Shown in pieces: positions 54,849-62,630 of a stretch of DNA of 64,000 nucleotides. The translations under genes were made by a program, and so were the position numbers. Source of the DNA: Hyphomicrobiales bacterium (GTDB lineage: Bacteria; Pseudomonadota; Alphaproteobacteria; Rhizobiales; Beijerinckiaceae). The stretch is taken from contig UCLR01000047.1 in NCBI GenBank assembly GCA_900473415.1, positions 99,822 through 163,821 of the forward strand, written 5' to 3'. The notes beneath the pieces are model-generated. The model saw only the letters and a program-made list of their open reading frames with translations, made no database searches and was not told the origin of the DNA. Positions within the stretch are counted from its first letter, which is position 1; each line of letters starts with the position of its first letter.

Positions 54849-54883
54849 AAGGCGCCGCCCAGCACATCCTGGGCGGCGCTTTC
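54849..54883 (+). terminator. Terminator of the dndB operon
   Basis: 11-bp perfect stem GCGCCGCCCAG (54852-54862) and CTGGGCGGCGC (54869-54879), loop CACATC, then TTTC, immediately after the small HTH gene. Confidence 0.85.
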
Positions 54884-54923
54884 AACATGTCTTTCGAGGA
54901 TCTCGGCGGTCGTCACGGTAGGG

Positions 54924-55139
54924 GACGGCGCGGCGGAGTCTCGCGTTCTCGGCCTCAAGCTCTTTCATCCGCTTGACCTGATCCGACCTCAGGTCGCCGA
55001 ACTCACGGCGCCAATGGTAGCCGCTCACCTCCGTCACGTATCGAGCGGATTGCCTCTGCAAAAGCAGCACTGCGACTTGGCGCAGCTTCGCGACGATCTC
55101 TTCGGACCTGTGGCGCTTCTTCGGTTTTGCGGTGCCAGC
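54924..55139 (-). pseudogene. IS3-family transposase OrfA remnant
   Basis: Minus-strand reading KKRHRSEEIVAKLRQVAVLL then YVTEVSGYHWRREFGDLRSD and QVKRMKELEAENARLRRAV is the start of an IS3-type OrfA with a leucine-zipper segment. About nine residues are missing between QRQSA and VTEV, and the end is scrambled after RRAV. No OrfB is present. It abuts the IS256 remnant at 55139/55142. Confidence 0.75.
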
Positions 55140-55141
55140 GA

Positions 55142-55460
55142 ATTGGTGCTGTACAGCTCGGCGCGGTGCTGACTTGGGAACGTCATGTAGGCGAGCACGT
55201 CGGTCTCGGCTTTGTCCATCAGGGCGGCGAGCTTGGGGGCCGTCGGCCTGAGCTGATTGGCGACTCGGCGCCATTGCTGGCTGTCGGCGGTCGCATCGTC
55301 CCGGGCGAAGGCGGTGGCGATGAAGGCCGAGACCATCCACCGGCCGTTGCGGCCGGCATGCCCAGGGCCTTGCGCATGAAGGAACTCGGCAGCGTTGCCA
55401 GCTCGCGGTTAGCACCTTCGAAACGGCGGCCTTGATGTCCTCATGGCTATCGGAGACGCC
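55142..55460 (-). pseudogene. IS256-family transposase remnant (frameshifted)
   Basis: Minus-strand pieces in different frames: GVSDSHEDIKAAVSKVLTAS then WQRCRV (55460-55383), and MVSAFIATAFARDDATADSQ then LMDKAETDVLAYMTFPSQHR and STN (55336-55142). These are the central and C-terminal parts of an IS256 Mutator-type transposase. At least one frameshift separates them, and the gene stops abruptly where the IS3 remnant begins, as if one element inserted into or recombined with the other. Confidence 0.78.
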
Positions 55461-55883
55461 GCTCATCCCCATCGCCTTGATCAGGTTTCCATCATAGTGC
55501 CCTCTTTACGCGGCTAGCCCCGACCGCCGGCCTGGCCGGAACTGTCAGTTGACAATAGGTGTTTCTGTTCTCTTTTTGTTCGATGGCGCTAGGATCGACG
55601 GTAGTGGCGGCGGAAGCACCGCAAGACTCCTTCTAGCAACAAATGTGGATGCCGAGATTGAGAACATGGTGGGATAGAACAGCATGGCGGCACGGCTCGG
55701 CCATGCGTGCCTTATCCTCCGCAGGAGGAACTGCTAGGCCAGGCCGCTTCCCGACGACGGCGAGGTACGAGCGGGCTCATGTTTACCTGCGGGTCACCAC
55801 CGGAGGCCAAGGCAACGCAAAGCGGTTGGTGCCGGAGAATGAGGCGTTACACACGACAAAATCGCCCGACGATTCTTGTTCCT

Positions 55884-55900
55884 GGCACCAACTTGGTGTC
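55884..55900. promoter_or_regulatory. 17-bp dyad upstream of the RHH gene
   Basis: GGCACCAACTTGGTGTC: the core CACCAA-C-TTGGTG is a perfect 6-1-6 repeat, extended by one G-T and one G-C pair. It lies 37 bases before the RHH ATG and is an operator candidate. Confidence 0.45.
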
Positions 55901-55917
55901 CTGTGGTGCAGCTTGAT

Positions 55918-55929
55918 GCAATTAATTGC
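55918..55929. promoter_or_regulatory. 12-bp palindrome at the RHH start
   Basis: GCAATTAATTGC, perfectly symmetric, ends 7 bases before the RHH ATG where a ribosome-binding site should be; no Shine-Dalgarno is visible. Ribbon-helix-helix proteins usually bind such short palindromes near their own start. Confidence 0.5.
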
Positions 55930-55936
55930 GGCCACC

Positions 55937-56128
55937 ATGCCAAACAATCCCAATGCTAACGACGACAAGTCCGCGCATCGCCTATCCGTTAGCCTCACGG
56001 CGGAGCAGCACCGCGAGCTTAACGAGATTGCTCGGAAGAATCGGGTGTCGATCGCATGGGTGGTTCGTGAAGCGATCGACCGTCTCCTGAAGGACGACAT
56101 GCCGCTGCTGCATGTGGGGAAAAAATGA
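55937..56128 (+). CDS. Ribbon-helix-helix (CopG/Arc-type) regulator of the restriction operon
   Basis: 63 residues: HRLSVSLTAEQHRELNEIAR and KNRVSIAWVVREAIDRLLKD give the beta strand, helix and helix of an RHH fold. It overlaps the methyltransferase start by 4 bases (ATGA). Control proteins of restriction systems are more often XRE type; an RHH leader is less usual. It may repress methyltransferase and nuclease synthesis through the palindromes upstream. An in-frame ATG at 55916 is a possible earlier start. Confidence 0.8.
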   Translation: MPNNPNANDDKSAHRLSVSLTAEQHRELNEIARKNRVSIAWVVREAIDRLLKDDMPLLHVGKK

Positions 56129-57879
56129 CTATCGCGCGCACTAAATCCCGATCCAAGGCGGTCGGGGCCACTGCTAGCCTACGCGGCCGCTTTGCCGATT
56201 TGGACGAGGACAAGCTGCGCGGGGGTTATTACACCCCCTCGAAGATGGCCGAGTGGCTTTGCAGCTGGGCAATCCAGTCGGCCAGCGATGCCATCCTGGA
56301 GCCGAGCTGCGGGGATGGCGCGTTCCTTGAAGCGGCCGCGCGCCGTCTTCAGGCGCTTGGCGCAACGCCGACCAAGATCGCGCGTCTCCTTACCGGGGTA
56401 GAGATCATCTCGGCCGAGGCCCGGTCAGCTACAGAACGGCTTCGTCCCGTGCTCGGCACGTCGGCAGAGAAAATCGTCCGAAATTCGGATTTCTTTGCAT
56501 GGTGGCAGGAGTCCGATCAGCCTGCCTTCGACGCCATTATCGGCAATCCCCCGTTCATCCGATACCAGTCGTTCCCGGAGCCGCACCGCACCCGCGCCAT
56601 GGCGATCATGGGCGAGCAAGGACTAACGCCCAACCGCTTGACGAACATCTGGGTTCCCTTCGTCGTCGCGGCGACGGCCAGCCTGAAGCCTGGTGGACGC
56701 CTGGCGCTCGTGCTGCCGGCTGAAATTCTGCAAGTCACCTATGCCGCGCAGCTCCGCAGCTACCTGACCGACCATTTCTCGCGCATCGACGTAATCGCTT
56801 GCAATGAACTGTTCTTTGAGAACGCGGAACAGGAAGTGGTTTTGTTGCTCGCGGACGGCGCCCTCTCGTTGGCCTCTGAAGGCAATGATTGCCGAGTGGC
56901 CCTCACGGCGGCGGAAACCGTTGCCGACATTACGGGCAGCAAGCCGGCGCTCGTGTTGGAACGGGCAGAGGTGAAGACGATCCGTCATGACAGCGAGAAG
57001 TGGCTGAAATACTTCCTCGACAACCGCCAGATCGCCTTCATGCGGGAGCTGAGAGCAGCTGCGACCACGGCGCCCATGTCCGCGCACGCGAGCATCGACG
57101 TGGGCGTGGTTACGGGGAAGAATGAATTTTTCGTGCTGTCGGCCCATCAGGTCACCTCCTTGGGTCTCGAAGGTTATACGACGCCCCTCGTCTCCAGATC
57201 TGCGCAGCTGAAGGGAAGTCAGATCGGCAAGGCGGACTGGAAATCCCTCGCGGAAGCCGGAGACCGCGTTCATCTGCTGAACATCAGCCATGTGCAGGCC
57301 CAAAAGCTAAGCGCTAAGCTGCGCCGCTACATCGAAGAGGGTGAGCGCAAGGAATTTCACACGGGCTACAAATGCTCGATCCGCGAGCCTTGGTATCTCG
57401 TGCCGTCCGTCTGGGTGCCGGATGGTTTCGCTTTCCGACAGATCTACGACTTTCCGCGCATGGTCCTGAACGCATCCGGTGCGACTTCCACCGATACGAT
57501 TCACCGCCTCCGCAGTAAGGGAGCGAAACCTGAGCGGGTCATTGCCAACACTTATACCTGGCTCACGGCCGCGTCGGCCGAGATCGAAGGTCGCAGCTAT
57601 GGCGGCGGTGTTCTCGAGCTAGAGCCGACGGAAGCCGAACGGCTGCTGATGCCGGCACAGTTGAACGGAGCGATGCCCCTGGCGGAGGTGGACCAGTTGG
57701 TTCGTTCGGGGCGACTGGATTCCGTGCTGGAGGAGAACGCGCGCGTCATCCTGCGCGATCATATGGGCCTGTCGGCGACTGACTGCACTCTGCTGAAAGG
57801 CGTCTGGACAAAGATGCGGGATCGCCGGAACTCGCGTCGGCGTGGAGTCAGAAGAGCGGCGCAAGGCGATGCGGCATGA
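56125..57879 (+). CDS. Eco57I-type adenine-specific DNA methyltransferase (separate M subunit)
   Basis: 584-residue gamma-class N6-adenine methyltransferase. GGYYTPSKMAEWLCSWAI at residues 32-49, the SAM motif ILEPSCGDGAFLEAA (57-71) and the catalytic NPPF in IIGNPPFIRYQ (141-144) are in the right order. The C-terminal half is a TaqI/Eco57I-like target-recognition region. Length and partner match the separate M protein that accompanies Eco57I-like type IIG enzymes, protecting the strand the bifunctional enzyme does not. It overlaps both neighbours by 4 bases (ATGA). Confidence 0.9.
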   Translation: MTIARTKSRSKAVGATASLRGRFADLDEDKLRGGYYTPSKMAEWLCSWAIQSASDAILEPSCGDGAFLEAAARRLQALGATPTKIARLLTGVEIISAEARSATERLRPVLGTSAEKIVRNSDFFAWWQESDQPAFDAIIGNPPFIRYQSFPEPHRTRAMAIMGEQGLTPNRLTNIWVPFVVAATASLKPGGRLALVLPAEILQVTYAAQLRSYLTDHFSRIDVIACNELFFENAEQEVVLLLADGALSLASEGNDCRVALTAAETVADITGSKPALVLERAEVKTIRHDSEKWLKYFLDNRQIAFMRELRAAATTAPMSAHASIDVGVVTGKNEFFVLSAHQVTSLGLEGYTTPLVSRSAQLKGSQIGKADWKSLAEAGDRVHLLNISHVQAQKLSAKLRRYIEEGERKEFHTGYKCSIREPWYLVPSVWVPDGFAFRQIYDFPRMVLNASGATSTDTIHRLRSKGAKPERVIANTYTWLTAASAEIEGRSYGGGVLELEPTEAERLLMPAQLNGAMPLAEVDQLVRSGRLDSVLEENARVILRDHMGLSATDCTLLKGVWTKMRDRRNSRRRGVRRAAQGDAA

Positions 57880-60800
57880 CGGACGTAGACCCCAAGTCGG
57901 TTACGCGCGCCCGTGTCGGCGAGCTGGTCCGGAGTTTCCGGCGCAACGAAGCGGATTATCTGCGGGCCGCTTATAATGAGACGCAGGCCCGCACGGATTT
58001 CATCACGCCGCTACTCGCGGCGTTCGGATGGGACGTGCACAATGCAAAGGGGCAGCCGCTTGGCCTGCGGGAAGTCATTGAAGAGGCCACCGTAGAGGTT
58101 GGCGAAGAGCGACTTTCTAAGAGACCGGACTATGAGCTTCGCCTCGCCCGGCAACGCAAGCTGTTCGTCGAGGCCAAAAAGCCGAGCGTCCATATCGACC
58201 GCAACCGGGATGCAGCGTTTCAGACGCGGCGCTACGGGTATTCCGCCAGCCTACCAATCGCAGTGCTGACCAATTTCCAGCATCTCGCGGTCTATGATTG
58301 CCGGCCCAAGCCCGACCTGGCCGATGAGGCCCATGTCGCCCGCATTCTGCTGGTGCGTTACGACGAGTTCGAGGCGCGCTTTGACGAGCTGTGGCCGCTG
58401 CTTTCGCGCGCGGCCGTTTATTCCGGCGATTTCGACAGGCACTTCGCTGTCGATGTGACGCGCCACGGGGCGGAGCAGTTCGACGATTTCTTCCTGCGCC
58501 AGGTGCGTTCGTGGCGCGAACGGTTGGCGCAGGACATTCACCGGAACGCGCCTGGCCTCTCGCCGGAGGAGCTGACGTATGCGGTGCAGCTTTTCCTTTT
58601 GCGAATCGTCTTCCTACGCATTTGCGAAGACCGCGACATTGAACGCTACGAGACTCTGCGTGGGCTCGCCGCTGGCGGCAGCAGCTTCGATGCCTTGCTG
58701 GTGGAGCTGCGGCGGGCGGATGCCTTCTATGATTCCGGTCTTTTCCGCCTTCTCGACGATGCTCGGCTAGGCGTCCGCATCAGCGACGATGTACTGAGCG
58801 GGATCATCAACGAGCTGTATTATCCGCAGAGTCCCTACACCTTCGCCGTTGTTGAAGCTGAAGTGCTCGGCGAAATTTACGAGCAGTTCCTGGGCGAGAT
58901 CATCACGATCGATACCCATGGCACTGTCGAAATCACCAGCAAGCCAGAAGTTCGGGAAAGTGGCGGTGTCGTGCCGACGCCCCGCTATATCGTTGACGCC
59001 ATCGTGCAACGCACGCTCGGCCCGCACCTCTCTGGAAAATCGCCGGCGGATCTTGAGGAGTTCACGGTTGCCGACATTTGCTGCGGCTCCGGAATCTTCC
59101 TGTTGTCGGTGTTTGATTTTCTGACCGATCATTATCTGGCTTGGTATCAGGCGAACGACCGCGCGGCGCACATCGGTCACACTATTTATGAAGCTGGTGC
59201 CGAGCTATGGCGGCTTACTTTTGAGGAGAAGCGCCGCATCCTGCTGGCGCACGTCCGGGGTGTAGACATCGACGCAAACGCCGTCGAAGTCGCCCAGTTT
59301 AGCCTTCTTCTGAAGCTGATTGAAAACGAACGCGCAGCCGGCCTGCGTGACTATGTTGACCGCACTGGCACGCCCGCCTTGCCTGAGCTGGAAGGCGCGC
59401 TCCGCGCAGGCAACAGCCTTGTCAGCCAAGCAGAATGGACGGCTGCGCGCGGCGCGCTACCAGCCCGTTTGCTGGAAAAGGTCAACCCGTTCTCCTGGGC
59501 CGACGAGTTCCCCGCCGAAACGGCTCGGGGCGGGTTCGACGTGATCGTGGGAAATCCCCCCTATATCCGCATCCAGAATATGCAGACGTACTCACCGGAA
59601 GAAGCCGCTTTCTATCAAAACGCTGCCTCTCCCTACACTACCGCCAGGCAGGACAATTTCGACAAGTACGCGCTGTTTATCGAGCGTTCCCTGTCCCTCG
59701 TCCGCCCAGATGGGCGACTTGGCTTCATCATCCCGCACAAGTTCATGACGATTCAGGCCGGGCGAACGCTCCGCCGCCTGTTGACGGCCGGCCATGCCCT
59801 TGAAGAGATCGTGCACTTCGGCGTGCAACAGGTCTTCGGCCGGCAGGCGACGAACTACACCTGCCTGCTGATCCTCGATAGGCAGGGCAATGCCGATGTA
59901 ACGGTGGAGCGTGTCGAGGCGCTAGAGCCGTGGCGATATGGGACGCCTGGCCCCCGGAACGTGTTACCGGCGGCCGAGCTGACGGATGATCCGTGGCAAT
60001 TTGCGGATGACGACACGCGCGCCCTGTTCACGCGTGTCCGGGCGGCATGTGGCCGCGAGCTAAGGGATGCAGCGGAAATTTTCGTTGGCGTCCAGACCAG
60101 CGCCGATCCTATCTATATTTTCCGCGCGGCGGCCGAGACTGCCGACACGGTGACGCTGCGGTGGGGCAACCGAGATTGGCCGATCGAGCGCGGCGTTCTC
60201 CGGCCCTGCCTGCATGATACCAGGCTTTATCCGTATACGCGCGCGGAGGCGAACGCATGGATGATCTTCCCGTATGAGATCGTGCATGGCGCACGCGCCA
60301 TGGCTCGGCTGATCCAGCCGGCGGACATGGCACGGCGTTTTCCGGTGTGCTTTGGTTATCTGACAGCCAGACAAGCCGAGCTGGAGCGCCGGGGGGTCAG
60401 TGGCGGAATTGCTGCCGAGCGGCAGTTCTATCAGTTCGGCCGTTCTCAAAGCCTGACGAAGTTCGACAGCCCGAAGATCATTCTGCCCATTCTCTCGCTC
60501 GAAGCCCGCTATGCATACGACGAGAGCAACATCATGATGACCGGCGGCGGGAATGGCCCTTACTATCTGATCCGCCCGCTTGACGGCGCCCCGGAATCCA
60601 ATTTCTTCCTGTTGGCGGTCCTGCACCATGCTCTAAGCGAAGCCATGGTCAGGACGCATACAAGCCCCTTCAGAGGCGGATATTACTCGCACGGCAAGCA
60701 GTTCATCGAGCATCTGCCGATACCGCCGGCAACGCCGGCGCAGCGCGCGGACATCGAAACGCTTGTTCACCAGTTGATAGATGCCAACGATGCTTTGCTA

Positions 60801-60944
60801 GCGGCGCGGACGCCGCGCCAGAAAACACTTCATGAGCGCAATGCTGCTGCGCTGCGCGAGCAGATTGAGGCCCGCGTCAGCGTGTTGTTTGGCCTATCGG
60901 TAACCGACGTAGCCTTGGCGAAAGCGGTGCCGATTCCCGGATAG
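57876..60944 (+). CDS. Type IIG restriction-modification enzyme (Eco57I-like, fused nuclease and methyltransferase)
   Basis: 1022 residues in the order nuclease, helical linker, methyltransferase, recognition domain. The PD-(D/E)XK nuclease is near the N terminus: RTDFITPLLAAFGWDV, then PD at 84-85 and EAK at 99-101. The methyltransferase has VADICCGSGIFLL (around 400) and NPPYIR (560-563). The C-terminal part (about 700-960) is TaqI-like specificity sequence, with a helical tail. All catalytic residues are intact, so it looks functional. It overlaps the M gene by 4 bases (ATGA). The recognition site cannot be read from sequence. Confidence 0.93.
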   Translation: MTDVDPKSVTRARVGELVRSFRRNEADYLRAAYNETQARTDFITPLLAAFGWDVHNAKGQPLGLREVIEEATVEVGEERLSKRPDYELRLARQRKLFVEAKKPSVHIDRNRDAAFQTRRYGYSASLPIAVLTNFQHLAVYDCRPKPDLADEAHVARILLVRYDEFEARFDELWPLLSRAAVYSGDFDRHFAVDVTRHGAEQFDDFFLRQVRSWRERLAQDIHRNAPGLSPEELTYAVQLFLLRIVFLRICEDRDIERYETLRGLAAGGSSFDALLVELRRADAFYDSGLFRLLDDARLGVRISDDVLSGIINELYYPQSPYTFAVVEAEVLGEIYEQFLGEIITIDTHGTVEITSKPEVRESGGVVPTPRYIVDAIVQRTLGPHLSGKSPADLEEFTVADICCGSGIFLLSVFDFLTDHYLAWYQANDRAAHIGHTIYEAGAELWRLTFEEKRRILLAHVRGVDIDANAVEVAQFSLLLKLIENERAAGLRDYVDRTGTPALPELEGALRAGNSLVSQAEWTAARGALPARLLEKVNPFSWADEFPAETARGGFDVIVGNPPYIRIQNMQTYSPEEAAFYQNAASPYTTARQDNFDKYALFIERSLSLVRPDGRLGFIIPHKFMTIQAGRTLRRLLTAGHALEEIVHFGVQQVFGRQATNYTCLLILDRQGNADVTVERVEALEPWRYGTPGPRNVLPAAELTDDPWQFADDDTRALFTRVRAACGRELRDAAEIFVGVQTSADPIYIFRAAAETADTVTLRWGNRDWPIERGVLRPCLHDTRLYPYTRAEANAWMIFPYEIVHGARAMARLIQPADMARRFPVCFGYLTARQAELERRGVSGGIAAERQFYQFGRSQSLTKFDSPKIILPILSLEARYAYDESNIMMTGGGNGPYYLIRPLDGAPESNFFLLAVLHHALSEAMVRTHTSPFRGGYYSHGKQFIEHLPIPPATPAQRADIETLVHQLIDANDALLAARTPRQKTLHERNAAALREQIEARVSVLFGLSVTDVALAKAVPIPG

Positions 60945-61072
60945 CTTCTTTCGGCGAGTCCACTTCAGACGCAACGAGCCCGTAGTTCGAGCGCCGAATT
61001 GAACGATAACTCAGATTGCACCGTACTGCTCGGCACGCAATTCCTCTTCGAGTTGGCGGCGGCGTCGCAACC

Positions 61073-61321
61073 CTATTCGGCAGGTGAGGCTGCGTGCTCC
61101 GTCTCCCGCATCAGTTCGTACGGCTTCGTTCCGATCGCCCTCGCAATCGCGATGTACTCGGCCACATCGAGTCGCCGCTCCTCGGTCTCGTATTTCGACA
61201 CGAAGGTCTGTCGCCGGCCGATTCGGGCCGCAAGTTCGACCTGCGTGATGCCGGCGGCCTTGCGCGCCTGGATCAGCGCCTGGAGCAGGGCCTTGTAGAG
61301 TTCGGGTTGGGTTGAAGCCAA
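61073..61321 (-). CDS. XRE-family HTH regulator
   Basis: 82-residue single-domain repressor-like protein. Its HTH reads RKAAGITQVELAARIGRRQT then FVSKYETEERRLDV, nearly the textbook HTH_3 pattern. The only in-frame start for this length is a TTG at 61321. It is divergent from the gene at 61436 with 114 bases between. CCGAAT (61363-61368) and ATTCGG (61391-61396) in that gap could be its operator half-sites. Confidence 0.82.
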   Translation of the reverse strand: MASTQPELYKALLQALIQARKAAGITQVELAARIGRRQTFVSKYETEERRLDVAEYIAIARAIGTKPYELMRETEHAASPAE

Positions 61322-61435
61322 AGCCGGCGCCTGAAGCGGTGAAACCGGCCGTCCAATTCAACCCGAATTTCGAATACCCCAAAATGGAATATTCGGTCAT
61401 GCTGGCCTCCGAAGTGGAGATTCGGGAGGCGAAGC

Positions 61436-62152
61436 GTGCGGGAACAATTTGTCGCGGACGTCAACGACTACCGAAAGTATGCGCTGCTGCGGCTCCTCGG
61501 TCGGGCAGGTCTGAGGCTCGGCGTCTGCTGGATGCTGGCTCCCGACGATGACAGCGGTCTGGGGAACAACGTGGCGTTCCTCGACCAGCCCAAGCAGGCC
61601 CTCCATGACCCGGAGCTGCACGCCGTCTTGGGGAAGGTGCGCGAAACGCCGCGCGGGCAGCGCTTGCAGGCCCTCGAATCGAGCGGAATTCTCTCGGAGG
61701 CGACCTTTTTCAATGAGGCCGTTCCCGCCGCACTGTTCGAGCGCCAGCTATGGTTTGGGCGCGCCGGCACGGCTTTGGGCAACACCGATCTGATCTTTTT
61801 CGACCCTGATAACGGAATTGAGGTGCGAGCGACGCCAAAAGGCCGGAAGAACTCGCCCAAATATGTGTATCGTGACGAACTGGCGGCCAGCTACGCAGCC
61901 GGTCACTCCTTGCTCCTCTACCAGCACTTCCCGATGAAGCCGCGTAATGCCTTCATCGGCGAGATCGCCGCGGACTTGGCCAAGATTGCTCCGAACGCTG
62001 AGATTTGGGCGATCCGCACGCCGCATGTCGTGTTCATGCTGGCGATCCAGCCACGGCATCATGCAGCCCTCGGTTCCGCGGCCCACCATGTCCGCGAGAC
62101 GGTAGATCCCAAATTCTTGCACGCGCAGCTGATCGCTCCCGCGAACCCATGA
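61436..62152 (+). CDS. Conserved-type protein of unknown function
   Basis: 238 residues without signal peptide or membrane helix. It begins REQFVADVNDYRKYALLRLL. Later blocks LIFFDPDNGIEV, KYVYRDELAASYAAGHSLLL, YQHFPMK and WAIRTPHVVFML look like an ordered alpha/beta enzyme; DPDNG could be an acidic active-site loop. GTG at 61436 has GGGAGGCGAAGC before it, an excellent ribosome-binding site. I have seen similar proteins described only as hypothetical and propose no function. The divergent XRE gene probably regulates it. Confidence 0.75.
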   Translation: MREQFVADVNDYRKYALLRLLGRAGLRLGVCWMLAPDDDSGLGNNVAFLDQPKQALHDPELHAVLGKVRETPRGQRLQALESSGILSEATFFNEAVPAALFERQLWFGRAGTALGNTDLIFFDPDNGIEVRATPKGRKNSPKYVYRDELAASYAAGHSLLLYQHFPMKPRNAFIGEIAADLAKIAPNAEIWAIRTPHVVFMLAIQPRHHAALGSAAHHVRETVDPKFLHAQLIAPANP

Positions 62153-62209
62153 TTGTGCGCCGCTTTTCGGCGTGTTTTCGGTGCGGATATTTGTCTGAGG
62201 AACCTCTGA

Positions 62210-62587
62210 ATGAAACTTCCCGCTCTCGCCGCCGCGCTGTTGTCCGTCTTCGTCCTGTCCGGCTGCTCGTCGCTGGTCGACGCGCAGTCGAAGTGCACGG
62301 CGCAATCCGCTTCCTACCTGATCATGTGGGATTGCATCCGCGGCCGCGTCGCGGCGGGATCGGCCGGCATGATGAACAACGACCTTGGCGTGCGCTATCT
62401 CGCCGTCGGCGACTTGCTTGCCTAGAGCGTGCGCTCCGGACAGATGAGCGATGCCGAGGCGAAGGCGCGGCTGGCAATCGAACTCGAACACGCGAATTCG
62501 GAGTTCAATCAGCGGAAAGCGGCCCTGTCGCCCAGCTTGGCGCGCCGCACGAACAACAACGGTGTCGTGAACTGCCTAACATTCTGA
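62210..62587 (+). pseudogene. Small lipoprotein interrupted by an in-frame TAG
   Basis: The ATG at 62210 opens a lipoprotein signal (LLSVFVLSGCSS) and runs 71 codons to a TAG at 62423-62425. The same frame then continues without shift for 53 codons (SGQMSDAEAKARLAIELEHA, FNQRKAALSPSLARRTNNNG) to a TGA at 62585. The second part is a coherent helical region, so a one-base change such as GAG to TAG probably truncated a 125-residue lipoprotein. If the stop is read through or is a base error, the gene is intact. Confidence 0.7.
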
Positions 62588-62630
62588 CGCAGGCGCGATG
62601 CTGCGGCAGCGGCATCTCCCGATGGAGTTG

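Larger units (their letters stand above)
55473..55936. other. Non-coding stretch upstream of the restriction operon, with a possible recombinase fragment
   Basis: 464 bases without a full gene. At 55763-55825 the plus strand reads RAHVYLRVTTGGQ, close to the N terminus of serine resolvases (YLRVST..Q), but nothing of the family follows; a decayed fragment is possible. Two palindromes lie at the right end (listed separately). Confidence 0.35.

Noticed and set aside
54713..54958. Minus-strand ORF over the small HTH gene and its terminator
   Set aside because: It reads through a perfect terminator hairpin and continues from the scrambled end of the IS3 remnant.
55643..55936. N-terminal extension of the RHH protein to 55643
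   Set aside because: It would read through both palindromes and lacks protein character except for the short recombinase-like piece. The ATG at 55937 gives the normal RHH length.
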